From positions 757,662 to 817,661 of the forward strand of contig MNCI01022125.1 in the NCBI GenBank assembly GCA_015680685.1: a stretch of DNA of 60,000 bases. Reading direction: 5' to 3'. The notes beneath the pieces were generated by a model. That model was not told the origin of the DNA. It searched no databases and was given only the letters and a program-made list of their open reading frames with translations. Numbering within the stretch: the first letter of the stretch is position 1; every line of letters starts with the position of its first letter. A program made the position numbers and the translations under genes. The stretch comes from Gnetum montanum. Its lineage: Eukaryota; Streptophyta; Gnetopsida; Gnetales; Gnetaceae. Shown in pieces: positions 45,290-58,165 of the stretch.

Positions 45290-47830
45290 TGCCAATTTTA
45301 TGCCTTAGTGGACCACGATGGGAGGCTACATGGTCACTGGGAGAGTCTCAACACTTGGGGAAGTCATTTTGAGGTTGTTTGGAGGTCAAAACAAGGCCTT
45401 TTTGAAAAGATACACTAGCCCTCTCAAAAGATACACTGACCAGCATATCTTCTATAGGCTCCAACATATCCTCTAGCCAAATGTGGTTTTTGGGATTCAT
45501 TTCAATCAGTTTTAGAATCCTCTGATCTTGAAATAATAACACAGTGGATTGGGAATAGGAATTTGTTGATTTTGATGTAGATTTGACCTCTTAAAGTTAA
45601 TGCATGCTACCTAGGTTTGAAAAATATGTTGGCTAGCATAACTTTAGCAGGCCCCAACATATCTTTGTAAGAAAATTAATTTAATGAGGTGAAAAACATG
45701 TGATTTTTTACTCTAGGAGACTCCTAGGGTAGCATAGGGGTGTCAAGGCTATAGGATGGTCATTTGAAGACCAAAAGGAGTCGATTTAAGGTTTGTTTGA
45801 AGCCCAAGATCTAAAAGATATGCTGGCTAGAATATCTTTGCATTTCTCCAGTGTATGCTTTATAAAAATTGAAATTTTCATGCTCAAATAAAGGTTAAAT
45901 GATAGTTGGTTTCTAGATTAAAGGTTATGGACTTCTCTAGTCTTTCCTAGTTGAATCTCAGGCCCCTCAAGATGTCATAAGGCTACGAAAACTACCTCAA
46001 AAATCAAAGATATGCTAGCCAACATAACTTTGATAGGCCCTAGCGTATTTCTTGAGAAATTTTAACTTTTAAGGAGTTTCAGTGATCAATCGATTGGGTT
46101 CTTTGGCTTTCAGGGTTAGTAGGATCCATGGCTAGGGTTTAGACTTGAAATTATTGATTTCGGAAGTCGTTGAAGCCTTAATCTTGCTACTTTTCTCCAA
46201 AACTATGCTGGCCAGTGTATCTTTGGGTTTTGACAACATAGTTTTAGGGAAAATAATAGATTTTAACTATTTTTGACTCAATTTCAAGGTTTGATAACTA
46301 TTGGAGGCTCTAACAATGTTCTGAGACTAGATGAAGTTATTCAAAGGTCGACTGGGCTGGTGGATGACTTGTTATTGAGTTTTCTTAGAAACGATACACT
46401 GGCCAACCTATGTTTGGCCTCTACTAGCATATCATTTTAATTTTCATGGATTTTGACTATTTTTTAGCTTATCATTTGGCTTTTTAAGGTCACTAGAAGC
46501 TTTGAGAAGGTGTTAAGGCCAAGGTTTGCTATTTTGAAGTTTTTTTGATGTGTTATTAACTCATTTGATGGATAATATTCAAAAAGATATGCTATTTATC
46601 ACATCCACATTCCCAAATGATCTTACTGCCTAACAAATATGATGCCTCTTCATAACAAGTGTTATTGTTATCGTAACAAGACTTGAAAGGGTAGTTATAA
46701 TTAAGACCCGAAAGGGCATGTTGTAATAACAGATGTGTCTCTTGAGGTAACCTTTGGGGGTTTGACCTAAGGCATTTATACCTAGGCTTAGAGATTGTGC
46801 CAAGAATGCATTAGTAGAATTGGTACAAGCAAGTTATGAGAAGTTGAGTGAAGTGAGAGAAGAAGTGGATTGGCCATCCCTTTTGGCTAGTTATAAGCCT
46901 AACCATGGTGGTAGTGCTAGATTGCATCTAAGGGATAGATGCCAAAGGAAGAAAAACCCCAAGGAACGCTCTCAGAGCATAATTTCAATACACTATTTCC
47001 TATCAATAAAGCATTATTTTTTTCTCTTCATGCATTTTCTTATTATTTCCTTTATACATAATGTCAAATGTTACATATATTTCACATTTGGTATATTGAA
47101 TTGTATGCATAATGTCTAATATATCATATATTTAACATTTACCATGACATCTAGGAATGGGATGTCACATTAGCTAACATATCTTTCGAGTCTTTCATTA
47201 TACTTTTTAAAGAATGATGGATTTTAGCATCTTTCAACCAATTTAGAAGGTTCCATAGCTACCAAAGGCTTTGGCTAGGATTCTAGGCTTGATTTGGAAA
47301 TTTTGAGCTTGATTTGGCTAGTGGATGATTTGTTATGAGATTTTTCCTCTAAAAGATATGTTGGCCAATGTATCTTTCACCTATCCCAATGTGATTTTAT
47401 GGTTTGAATGGGTTTTGACTAGTTTTATGCTCATCAGTTAAGGTTCCAAGGTCATTGAGAGCTCCAGGAATGCTCTAAGGCTAGGATTTGTGACTTTGGT
47501 GGTTATTGAAGGCTTCATTGGTTACTATGGTATCCAATCCCTTTAAAGATACAATGGCTAGTGTATCTTTTCTTCCTACTAGTGTACATTTACAAAAATT
47601 ATGGATTTTAGCACCTTTTACCAAGTTTTGGGAGGTTCTAGAGCTACCAGAGGCTTTGGCTATGGGTCTAGGCTTGATCTAGTAGTTTTAAGGTCGACTG
47701 GAGGTTTGGTTAATGTGTTTGTTACCATGTCTTGCAAAGATATGCTGGCCAACATATCTTTGCTCATGGCTAGTGTAGTTTTTCTTGGAATGACCTTTTC
47801 TAGGTGTTTTTGATCATTTTAAGCTTTGAG
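45290..47830. repeat. degenerate satellite-like tandem array, about 190-bp unit
   Basis: A palindrome-like core AAAGATATGCTGGCCA followed by CATATCTTTG recurs at about 45411, 45627, 45818, 46010, 46195, 46388, 46578, 47165, 47351, 47549 and 47737. The spacing is mostly 185-200 bases, and diverged copies of TTTTGACTATTTT, AGGTCACTAGAAGC and TTGAGGTTGA sit in between. The interval 46597-47169 is an insertion that splits one unit. Confidence 0.75.
46597..47169. mobile_element. 573-bp insertion with about 16-bp imperfect terminal inverted repeats
   Basis: The left end TATCACATCCACATTCC is the inverted counterpart of the right end GGAATGGGATGTCACA with one gap and two mismatches. It splits a satellite unit exactly at its core. 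AATAAAGCATT at about 47007 resembles a polyadenylation signal and TTTATACC at about 46778 a TATA box, so it may be a solo LTR (ends TG...CA allowing one mutation). A MITE is the alternative. No clear target-site duplication was found. Confidence 0.55.
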
Positions 47831-50639
47831 AATTCTTCAGTGTTCATGCTTGGTTTTGAATTTTGGTATGAGCCTTCATTAGCTTTAACGGATTGAGGAT
47901 GGGTATCTACAAGGTGTATCTTGGGCATGGTTGATGCTTGAAACCCATCCCAAGGTTTAATAGTTAGATTCGGGCATCGACCCCAACATATCGTGTGCTA
48001 GAGGTTGTAAATTCCATTGTATTGGGATTTTTGGTGGTTTACTTGGGAAGTGTCTTATGGGGTCCACCCAGGGTTAAATGGTTATTTGGCACTAAACATC
48101 ACACAAACCCAACATATTTCTACCTTCCTTTTGTGAATATGGAGTTCATTGTCAGTTATGTGAGCATTTTGGGTAGGGATGCTTTTATACCAATGCATAA
48201 GTGTGGGAATACTTTCCACATTGCAATTTTACTCAAATCATTTCTCTTAGTCCATCTATTGCAAGCATCACTTAGGATCAAGGCTTCTTCATCACTTTTA
48301 AATTCAATCCTATTCTCCTCCAACATATGTTTTGTCATTTTCTACCATAGAGGTAGCATAGCTGCTTGGAGAAGAAGAGGATTTGAAGGTTTTGACAATT
48401 ACTTCTCCAAGATGTCAAAGAGAAGAGGCTCTACAAGCAAGAACTTAGCCTTGGAGGAGGTAGATTCCATTACCAAGGGGATTTCTCATTTTCCATGGTC
48501 CATCATTGGAGAAGATTCCACTAGCATGATTGCCAAGTACCTTCATGTCATTACTTTTTGCAAGTTTTAAGCCAATATGTGTAGGCTCTTTGTATTGACT
48601 AGGTTTATAGGTTGAAAAATAATTTTGGCCTTGAATGGCTTGTATGATGCATCTAGGTTGTGCTCATATGTTGATATTGTTACTTTGGCCCTAGTGCATA
48701 CCCATGCCACGTTTTGAATTTTTATTCAAGCCATTCTATGCATTTTCTCTATTTTCTATTGAAAAAGCAATGTTACTTTTCAATTTTTTAATAATAAAAT
48801 GGTGTAAAAGTTTTACTTTTGTTGCCATTTATATGTTGTGCATTTTTTAACATTTGAATTGATGTCTTAATCACTTATTTCTAACCTATGGTTAATTTTT
48901 TATGAATTTTTCCGTAGACCAGTGCATAGTGATTTTTTCAGTTTTTGCCCCTTTGAAAATGGTAGTGTTGACACCTAACATAATTTTTTCTAACCATGTA
49001 CTAGCCTCCTAGGGATTTTTGGAACTTTTTAAAGTGGTTTTACATAGTTTTGGAATTTTTCAAAATTTTTTCATAATTTTCCTAGAGGTTTTATTGTAGC
49101 TATTTCACTATAAACTGGGTTTTTGTAGAAAAAAATTGAAATGTTTTTGGGCTACTTTGTTAATTTTTCCAAGCTTATTATTGCAAAATTGAGCTACTAT
49201 TTTTTTCTATATTTTGTGTATTTACACTACCTAAACTTGGAAAAAAAATTTGGTAAAATTTTGTGATTTCTTGTTTGTGTGAACTATTGTGTAGAGTTGT
49301 AGTTTCAGCTATTGAAACAAGAAGGCTCCTAGACTATATAGGTAACGTTGATATACTTTTTGAATTTTAATGGTCATGGTTAAGGCTTCTAATGGCTATT
49401 TACATGTTGTATGTTGGTCTTCAACAGTGATATGAATTTTTTTCTAATATTTTTACCTAACCTTCTTAGAGTTTTTACTATAGTTGTTTCATTGTAAACT
49501 AGGATTTCTAGTCAAAATTTCACTAATTTTAAGTTGAAATATTTGTATCTATTTGTGTGTTGTTAGTTATGGGTTTGAATTAGTTATAGATTAGTTCACA
49601 TAGTTTCAATGATTTTCATAAAATTTTGTAATTCTACTATGCATGTCTCAATCATGTGATTGTCATCTTTGTTAATAGGCTACTTGGTTTTTGCTTAAAT
49701 TTAATTTTTTTGTTTTTGTTTTTGTTGTGGTTGGTGCATGTACCAAGTGACAGTAGCAACCCCAATGGTGATAACATTGATGATGCTCCTCCTCCCACTT
49801 CAGGTGTGCTTTAGTCCTATCAATTTCATCATGCCTTTGGCTATTCTTATTAATGATGTTATGGTGTTATAGTCATTATATTTCATGTTCATTGGCTATT
49901 TCTAGCCATTGGTTATTATGCAGATGTTTATTTTTACTATTTTATTGCTACATAGTGTAGCCATGGCATTGAACTTTTATAATACTATGTAACCATGGCT
50001 ACGGGTTATGGAAATTTTGGTTATAATTATTTTAAAATTTTAATTTTGCTTATATGTTCTAGCATTTTTAGTTTTATGCATATTATGTATTTTGAGGTTT
50101 ATTCATGTTATGAGGCTACGTTGGTTAAAACACATGGTTATAGGGCAATAATTGATAAAGTAAGATGTAAAGTAATTAGGCAAATAAAATGTAAACTAAG
50201 ATATGATGGCTCTAACAAAGTTAAGAAAGAAATAGGTTATAAAGGTATTATCAGTTTAAGGCCTTGGTAGGCCACGTGTTGCTAGTTTTAGGCCTTGGTG
50301 AACCATAGTTTTACCAATTTTAAGCCTTAGCAAGCTATTGAAAATTTCTATGAGTTTTTTATGTTTTAACATTTTTATGGATTTTTTCAATTTTAAAATT
50401 TTTATGACATTCTTTATGTTTTAGAAAAGGTAATGCATAAAAAGGATAAATTGTAAATAAGAAAAAGCTGTAAACTACATGCTAAAATCAAGCAAAATAT
50501 GGTAAGACAAAATCACTTGTGCAAACAAAGGTTAAACTAGTTTAGGAAAATAGAAAGAAAAGGCTACATGATTAGTTGCATAGGGGCATGTGAGTAGGAA
50601 ACATATGTTAATCATGCAATTTTTTCCTAATCTTTAAAA
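47831..50639. other. unassigned block inside element D, with an open frame at 47995-48570
   Basis: The longest clean frame of the window (plus, 191 codons, 47995-48570) lies here. It reads RGSIAAWRRRGFEGFDNYF and ALEEVDSITKGISHF but matches nothing I know. A competing minus-strand frame (48156-48338) reads SDEEALILSDACNRWTKRND and is equally protein-like. Around 49750 the plus strand reads SSNPNGDNIDDAPPPTSG before a stop. The rest is T-rich with three units of about 32 bp (AGGCCTTGGTGAACC type) at 50250-50345. I assign no function. Confidence 0.35.
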
Positions 50640-51290
50640 TATTAGGAATGGTGTATGGTCTCCATTGCATGATCATGTACTCCCTATTTCTCTCAATAAT
50701 CACATTGAATGAAAGCTCCACTTTGAACCCTTGCTCTATGTCAATGTTGTTAACTACCAAGGGAACCACATTATTGCCATGAATAATTATTTCACCTCTC
50801 TCATAAGGTAGGTGAATTTCTTGGTGGATGGGTAAGGAAACAACTCATAGTTGAGCTAGCCAAGGCCTCCCTAGGATGAGATTAAATCCTGGTGTCTCTT
50901 CCAACATCAAGAAGTTGGTTGTTGTGGGGCATTATTTCCCTGCAACAAATTCTAAAGAAATGGAGTCTTTTACAACAACTCGTAATCTATTAAAGGATTT
51001 TAGAGTGAAGTAGAAGTGTTTTGCATGTGTTCTACTAGGCATAACTATTTGATAATAGTATAGAGTATAACATTAGTGGTTGCTTCATTGTCAATGTGCA
51101 CCCTATGCACCTTGTAATGCCCAACCCTTATAGTTACAAAGAGAGGGGCCTTCATTGCATCGCCATCCTAGGGGTTGGTTTTGACTTCACTATCACAGAA
51201 TACTAGTGCTCTTGACTTCATTTCTTCCCTAGCCAAAGGTGGTACATCACTACATGGATGGGCTCTTCATTAGTGGGTATGTCCTCATTG
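50640..51290 (-). pseudogene. element D protease (decayed)
   Basis: VGHYKVHRVHIDNEATTNVI (about 51060-51130) corresponds to the active-site region of Tat proteases, with the DNGS-like motif read as DNEA. Farther along LILGRPWLAQL and YERGEIIIHGNN follow. Stop codons are frequent. Confidence 0.75.
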
Positions 51291-54105
51291 ATGAGAATTG
51301 AATGAAATTTTCACTAAGGCTTGGTGGTGTGGAATAGAAGTCATTACTAGGTCATATAGGGTTAAAGAAGTATTCCTCTATTTCAAAGACTATTTGACCT
51401 ATTCCATGGCATTGAGAAAGTGTTTATCATTATTTGTTGATTTCTCACTCTTGTTGACTTTGACCTCGTCCATTCACCCAAGGATGCAAACTTCATGATT
51501 CAAGGTTTGTGTTTTGGTCTCTTTTTCCTTTCCTTGTGGCTTTGAGCCCTCCCTTGGTTGACTAGTTGAGGTATTTTGAGCATTAGAGCTCATAGGGATG
51601 GCCGAAATGGGTGTGGCCTTCAGCAAGCCCACCTCCTTCTAAGCCTTAGCATGGTTGTTGTCTTTGACCTTGGGTTTTGATGCTACCTTCTTATGTTGCT
51701 TGTTAAGTGAATTTTTGTTGTTCGGTTGTGAAGAAGTCATTGCATTAGCCACCATAAGAGGACATTTTTTGGTTGTAGTAGGATGGATCACTCTAATGAT
51801 AAATGATTCCTTGGGAGGTATTGGTGATGGTATCCTTACAAAAAAAGAAGTCCTTGAACTAGTTAAAGTTGAAGGACCCCACTCATTGTGAGGAGGTACC
51901 TAAATCATGAATGACTCTCATGTAGGTCTTGAATTGTTGCTTATGTTAAATGTTGCTATTGTGTATGGGTTATTGTTTGCATTTAATGGGTCTTTGTAGA
52001 TTTACATTGACTAGTTTTGTAGCCTAATTGGGTTAGAGGTGTTGAACACTAACTCTCCATTGTCTATCATCTTCTATAGGTTATCCTTTAAGACTAGATA
52101 GAAGTCAATGTCATGACCTAACAGCTGATGATAGTGGTACAAATGATCAAGTTTAAAATACTTAGGCATAGGTGGATCATCCTTGGTTGCTAGGATGGGA
52201 TCCTTTGCGATTTCACATAATCAATCATGCCTCTTACAGGCATTCTTGATCATCTACTTATATTGGATTTGGCCACTCTTAAGCAACTAGTCAAGGAGTT
52301 CATATGGCTTTAGTGGTAGCCTAGTGTACTTTGACTGGTCCTTCCTCTTAAAGTTAGCCCTCGTGTTGTTTGATGTGAGGCCCCAGATATCAATGGTTGG
52401 TTGGTTATGATAGGGGCCTTGGATTGGCTTGTATTTGGCCCCTATGTGGTTTTATTATCTTTGGCCACAGTGGACATGGCTACATGGTTTTGTCTCCCCT
52501 TCTTCTTGTCTTTCCGTGTGTGTTGATTTTTATACGCCATGTAGGTAGGGTCATGGCTAGCCTTAGCAGAATCCTCTATGTTCTTAGCCTATGAGAAATC
52601 TTGACTTAGTGACCATGGGTCTACGTAATAAATTTTGGACTTAATGAAGTCATTAACCACCTCCTTGAATATGGCTAGAAGATGCATCTCAACTATGAAT
52701 TTGGGAATCTCATTGAAAAGAACATTCCATTGTTGTATGAACTTTTGCATAGGTTTAAGAGGCCCCTACTTGACCTTCATTAATGGTCAAGAGTTGTATT
52801 TAGTTTCAAGTTATACTTGAAATGGTTAATGAGCTATGATATTAAATCCTCTAGTAAGGTAATTGATCCTCTCAGTAATGCTTGATACCAGTCCAAGGAT
52901 TTCTTGGTAAGGGACATACAAAAGATTCTCATTATGGTGTGTAACTAGGCTTGTAGCAATAAGCACCCAGAATGGAAGGTGATAAGGTGAGCATTGGGGT
53001 CATCCTCAATGTTGTACTTTGTGAATTGTGGCATAAGAATTCTTGGGGAAAGAGTTATTTGTCGAATAGCTTGATTGATGGAATGATCTTGATTAAAGTT
53101 CATTATCTTGATTGTCTACATAGTTGAGGCCTTGAGCTTTTGTAACTCTTTTGTAAGGTCTTGGATCATTAAAAAGGAATGATCCAAGCCTTAAGGCATT
53201 CTAGCAGGTTGTGGAGTTTGTACATATGTTTGTGATGTAATTTGGAAGGCTTATGACCTCACAATAGGCAAAGATAAAGATTGCAAAGGTTGCGTTATCA
53301 TTATTGTAGGTGGGCTAAATAATGAGAATGAGGTTTGTGCCAGTATCTATGGGAAAAAAGGAGGAAAGGGTGTATGTGATGTTTGGATCACTTGGGGTCT
53401 CACTATTGAGCCTACTAGAATGGAAAATGAATGAGTGATGGTGAATACCATAGGTGATGACTGTGTAGATCGAGGCTACATGGCAAAAGACATGGAGGAG
53501 AAAAGGGAGGTTGATTGAGGCATGGATTATGCCTGGTGGGTAGCTATGAAAGGTATTAGCCCAAACATAGTAGGATAAGTAGGTGGAGAAGAGCGTTGAG
53601 AAAACCATCCCAAAAAAGAGGTAGGAGAGGCCAAACTAGATGTAGTGGCTTTGGGAGTCGATGGTTGGAAGAGGCTCACTATGAAGCTATTGGGCTCTAG
53701 TTTAGCCTCAAATTCATCAAGCTAGTGGCTCTCCAAGTTAGCCTTCTCACTTTGCTCATCCATCTCAATTAGTTGGGATAATATGTGCATATGAATGTCA
53801 TTTAGTTGTATTTTATCATAAGGGGAAGGAATGTACTCCTTCCCATTTTAGTGAATCAACTCAAACTCATGCTTGCATTCAGATTTTGCATGTGGAATAA
53901 GTAGGCCAACTTGGCTTTTGACACATATCAAGTTATAATATTATTTATTTATGATGGTAAAATTTGGGTCTTGGCCCCTTTACCTAAGTCATTTCCTATG
54001 CTTAGTCAGAGCTGGGTCCTTTGGGTCATACACTCTCACTGCATCCTAGTTGGATGCCTCTTTCGTCAAGTTGGTGGGTAATACAATTGATTTTCTAAAA
54101 GGCAT
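51291..54105 (-). pseudogene. element D gag (decayed)
   Basis: Starts near ATG 54105 (KSIVLPTNLTKEAS, then RVYDPKDPALTKHRK). A charged segment HMHILSQLIEMDEQSEKANL follows at about 53740, then the capsid-like core PNAHLITFHSG, MSLTKKSLDWYQALLRGSI and LINHFKYNLKLN (about 52780-53040). A Lys/Asn/Ser-rich linker runs to the protease. DWY...GSI...L...F is the hallmark of the retrotransposon gag family. Many stops. Confidence 0.78.
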
Positions 54106-57100
54106 GAGCAAGGTATTTAATTGGATTTTTGGCTAAAAATTCCCACAAGTGAAATTGCCTAGTGAATGAGTGGTCTTGGTTATAAAATTGGTAAAACTAG
54201 CATTACAGGTGTAGTGTGGATGGTTGTGGTAGTGTTATACACTACACTAGTAGAAATTTCAAAATTAATTAAAATTTGAAAAATTTGTATTTTGATGTAT
54301 AAGCTTGCACTAAAACTAGTTTCTAGAAATAATTGATGTGAAAATGGCAAAGGTGATTCTTTTGCTGGTTGTACCTCACCCAACCTACATTGGTAAAACT
54401 ATGCTAGTTTTTGCAAGAAATGTGTTGGTTTTTGTTTTGGAACAAAAAGATACATTGGGTTTCTAGCGAGAAACATGTTGGGTGCAAGAAAGATAATTTT
54501 TGATTTATCTTGTTTAAAAAGTGTTGGTATGTTTTTCCTTATGGAAAAATTATGTTGGGTATTTGTGTGGCAATAAAAAATATAGTAACTTATGCAAAGA
54601 TACACTAGGCATCTTAGGGAAAGAATGCTAGTTTTATGGGAGAGATGTATGTTAGTTAACGAAAAATACGGTGAGAATTCTTGGTAAAACTACACTGGGC
54701 TTTTCCAATAAAATCAATCAGAAAAATTTCACAACACTAAGTGGTTGGAAGCCAACAAAACTATGCTGGCACTTAGGAAATAAAAAAAATCCAAAGGTAG
54801 ATCCAAATGTAAGTAATACTTGGGTTGCCTCCAAAGATATGTTGGCTTCAAAAAAATCCAGCAACTACTATGAAATTTTTATGAGCACCCTAATTGGCTA
54901 CAATAAGTATGCTGGGAAAAAATTGCAAGAGGATGGGTGGCAGCATTGGTTTTCTTGGTAGGTTTGAATGTGGATTTTAAAAGTTCATATTTGTGAAAAT
55001 TGACTTTAATAATGAAAAATTGGATCAGGTGAAGAACTTGGGTAGAGGCCTTCCTTCTAACACTAGAAATTGGTGCACTAGAAAAATCTGATGCTAGAAA
55101 ATTGAAAGTCCCTGGTGAACAATTTAACCTTGTGTTCTAAGGACCTCTAAGAAAGAGGATCCAAGGTGCCCTAGATGGTCTACTCAATCACCCAGGGACT
55201 TAAAAAATGTAAACGAATGTAAATAAATTTGAGAAATTTGTAGATTCAAAACTAGAGGAAATGCACAAAATAAACTTGGAATATTCAAATAATAAACCTA
55301 CATGAACAAATGAACTATAAATTTTATTGAAACAATAAAATTGTTGATAGAATAGAGTTCAAGTGAAGTACAAGTGTATGCCTAGGTGCATAAGGAGCTA
55401 CTCGAATAATGCTTGAAGTTTGGTAAAACTAGTAGGTTGTGTTCTATAGTTGGTTGTATGATCTAGGTGCTTCCAAGCTTTAATTTTTGAAACTCCTTGC
55501 TGGTTCTTGGGCTCAAATTTTCTGCATTAGTGTTGAAGAATGATGGAATGATTACTATACTCTTTGCAATGTGCACTTTTCTAAGAGTCTTAATGTTTAG
55601 CTCCAATGCTCAAGAATGCTCCAAATGCCAAAAGTCCTTTCAATATGTTTGAATTCTATTTATATAGGCTACATGGTTGCTGATTTGATGCTACCAATCC
55701 TTTGCTATAATTACTGATAGATTGATTTAATTTGTAGGTATTGTAGGTCTTTCATGCCAAGTGTATCTTTCAAATTTGGTAAGTTTGATGAATAGGTACC
55801 TTTGAAAAAGATACGTTGGCTTCAAGGAGATGTATTACCTTCACCAAAGATACATTGGCCTTAGGAAAGATATGTTGGTTTTCATGAGAGGTATGTTGGC
55901 CATGATGTTTCCCAGCAAAAGCACACTAGTGTTTGGCCAATCCTAGTAAAATGCTAGTCTTGATGTGACATTTGAAAGCCCATAAATTAATATGATGGTT
56001 GCCATTTGTTCTAGCGTATCAATTACCATGACCAACAAAAGTAACATGAAAGACCCAAATTTGGCAACCCCAAGGCCTTTTTAACCCTCCCAAGCCTAGA
56101 TACATACTTAATATAACTTTTTCTACTTGAGATGTGAGGCAACATTAACTTATGAGGCATGTTTTAGCTCCAACAAGTTAAAATATATGAGATTGCAACT
56201 CAACCTCACATTTTACAATGAAATCCTACCTCAATTTTTGATGGTGAAGGTTACAAGGCTACAACATGAAATTACTTATTGGTGTTTCAACTAATCAAAC
56301 CACAATGTGACATTCAGGNGGCATAATCATTACTAAAGTAAATAGATTATCACATAGTCATAGATATAACCACTAGCAGGCATAATCAATCATGTAATGA
56401 TTACACTACATCACATACATCTTTACTATCATGCTCCTACCATCATACCCACTCTATCATTAAATAACACATGTACAAAAAAATCATAGATCAATCATAA
56501 GATATATTATTCATGCTATGACTCATAAAATCATACCATCATATACACCTTACACATATGGTCGCTAGCATATCCACACTTAATGTAGCATGTGAAACAT
56601 TTCCATGAGTACTTATAAACAATCATTTCTTTTAGGCCTTTTATTAGTCCTTTATTTATCCAATTAGTGCTAGAGTCCATCAACCTATAACCTGCAACTA
56701 CTAGCCTTCTAGAGGATTGGCTATAAGGATGAACACACCTATGCTCTTCCACTCTCAAGATGAGGCCTAAGACAGGAGTCCAACTGATGCATCACAGTGA
56801 GGATCAATCCATAACTACCTCTAGGGTACCTCATCACCAACTGGTTTATACCCTTATGCTAGCATCACCTATCAACAATCACTACAAGCATCATTGGGGA
56901 GACATGTACAAATCTAGGTTAGCTTAAGCCAACACATGTCTCAAGAACAACACATCTAAAATAAATATAACATGATCACATATATCCAAACCTAATAGTC
57001 ACATTCATTTCATAAAAATAATACCACAACTTGACAAAATAAAATTTCACACCATAACCATACCCCTTGAACTACACATAATTTTGTTAAAATGACCAGT

Positions 57101-57306
57101 AATGTAACATCCAAGATGATAGATGCCAAAAGAAAATAAATTCTACAATTAGAAGGTATGTTAGAAGATGATTCCAATGATACTAATTTCACCTCAATCA
57201 GATTTCTAAAAGTAAGGTTATGTGCATTTAGATTTTAATTAATAAAATAATAAATAATAATACTTAATTATAACCAATGATAATTGAAACTCCTAGAAAC
57301 TCCCAT
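54106..57306. other. upstream region of element D and unassigned repeats
   Basis: This should contain the 5' leader and 5' LTR of element D, but I could not place LTR ends. AAAGATACATTGG-type motifs recur irregularly at about 54390-54960 and 55800-55930 and are related to the core of the 45.3-47.8 kb array. The plus-strand frame 54671-54961 crosses these repeats and is not believed. 56320-57300 is AT-rich with no recognisable gene. An undetermined base (n) lies at 56319. Confidence 0.4.
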
Positions 57307-58153
57307 TGATGAGTGGTAGGTACCTCTATGTCCAACCATATGAATCATAAGCGTTCACACATGATCTGGTCAAATTCCATAGATGGGACTAGTTGTGGCA
57401 TCTAGTTGTTAAGCATTGATTACAAGATGTTGTCTTCTCACTTGGACTAGTGGTAGCTTTGTCATGTATGGTTTATTCCAAAGTGAGGCATATGATAATC
57501 TATGTTGTTAGGCTCATTTTACTCTTAGCGATATACATAATTGGGAATGAAATTTAATCCTAAGTCTAAGTAATGATGGTAATGTAAATTTACTCTAGCC
57601 TAGACCAATGAGCATCTGATCTTGGCTTACTGTACATGTTTTGGGCTCATGTAACTATTACTAAGTTACCAAGCATTATGCTATTAGATAAAACAAATAA
57701 TAATACTGCTAGGATTACCAAACGTTTATACTTAAACAATTGAAACAAGTAGTACTCATTTCACTTTACTAATGAACAAGTAAGTAAAATAATTGGAAAT
57801 GTAAATGATTAAACTAAGAAAATAGCAAAAAGTATGCTAAGTAAAATAATAAAACTATGTGGATGTTGCAATGATGAAAATAAATCTTGATCTTTATTTT
57901 TGATCATGAACTATGCCCAAGTACACTTCAGTCGAATAAAGATTTTGTACAATTGCTCAACACCACACTGCATGCATTCACTCTCTATTGCTAAGTTATG
58001 ACAACAAATTGATAGAGTTCTATTACTAAATGACTAAAAGATGTCCAATACATGGTGGAAGTTTTGTATTTATGGGCATTTATTATAATTGTGACATTGC
58101 ATTTACAACATGGCAAAATAGATGTGACATCTTAGATAATTCACACTCTATCA
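57307..58153 (-). repeat. 3' LTR of element E
   Basis: Reads TGATGAGTGG...CTCTATCA on the plus strand (847 bp). Its left 80 bases match the start of the C LTR (GGTACCTCTATGTCC.ACCATA), and its right end is followed by the family polypurine tract, which fixes the orientation as minus. Confidence 0.85.
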
Positions 58154-58165
58154 TACCCCCATGAC
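58154..58165 (-). other. polypurine tract of element E
   Basis: Minus strand GTCATGGGGGTA directly before the 3' LTR, as in B and C. Confidence 0.75.

Larger units (their letters stand above)
41855..54105 (-). mobile_element. element D: Tat/Ogre-type Ty3/gypsy relic, internal region
   Basis: Minus-strand order from right to left: gag (54105 down to about 51900), protease (about 51290-50640), a non-coding block of about 6 kb, then RT, RNase H, a second RNase H and integrase truncated at 41855 by LTR-A. Two RNase H domains in a row (the second of archaeal type) mark the Tat lineage. LTRs were not located with confidence; the 5' one should lie right of 54106. All frames are broken. It is more decayed than B and C and probably older. 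Confidence 0.8.

Noticed and set aside
51655-52594. Plus-strand frames of 65-78 codons
   Set aside because: Antisense to element D gag, whose linker and core are readable on the minus strand.
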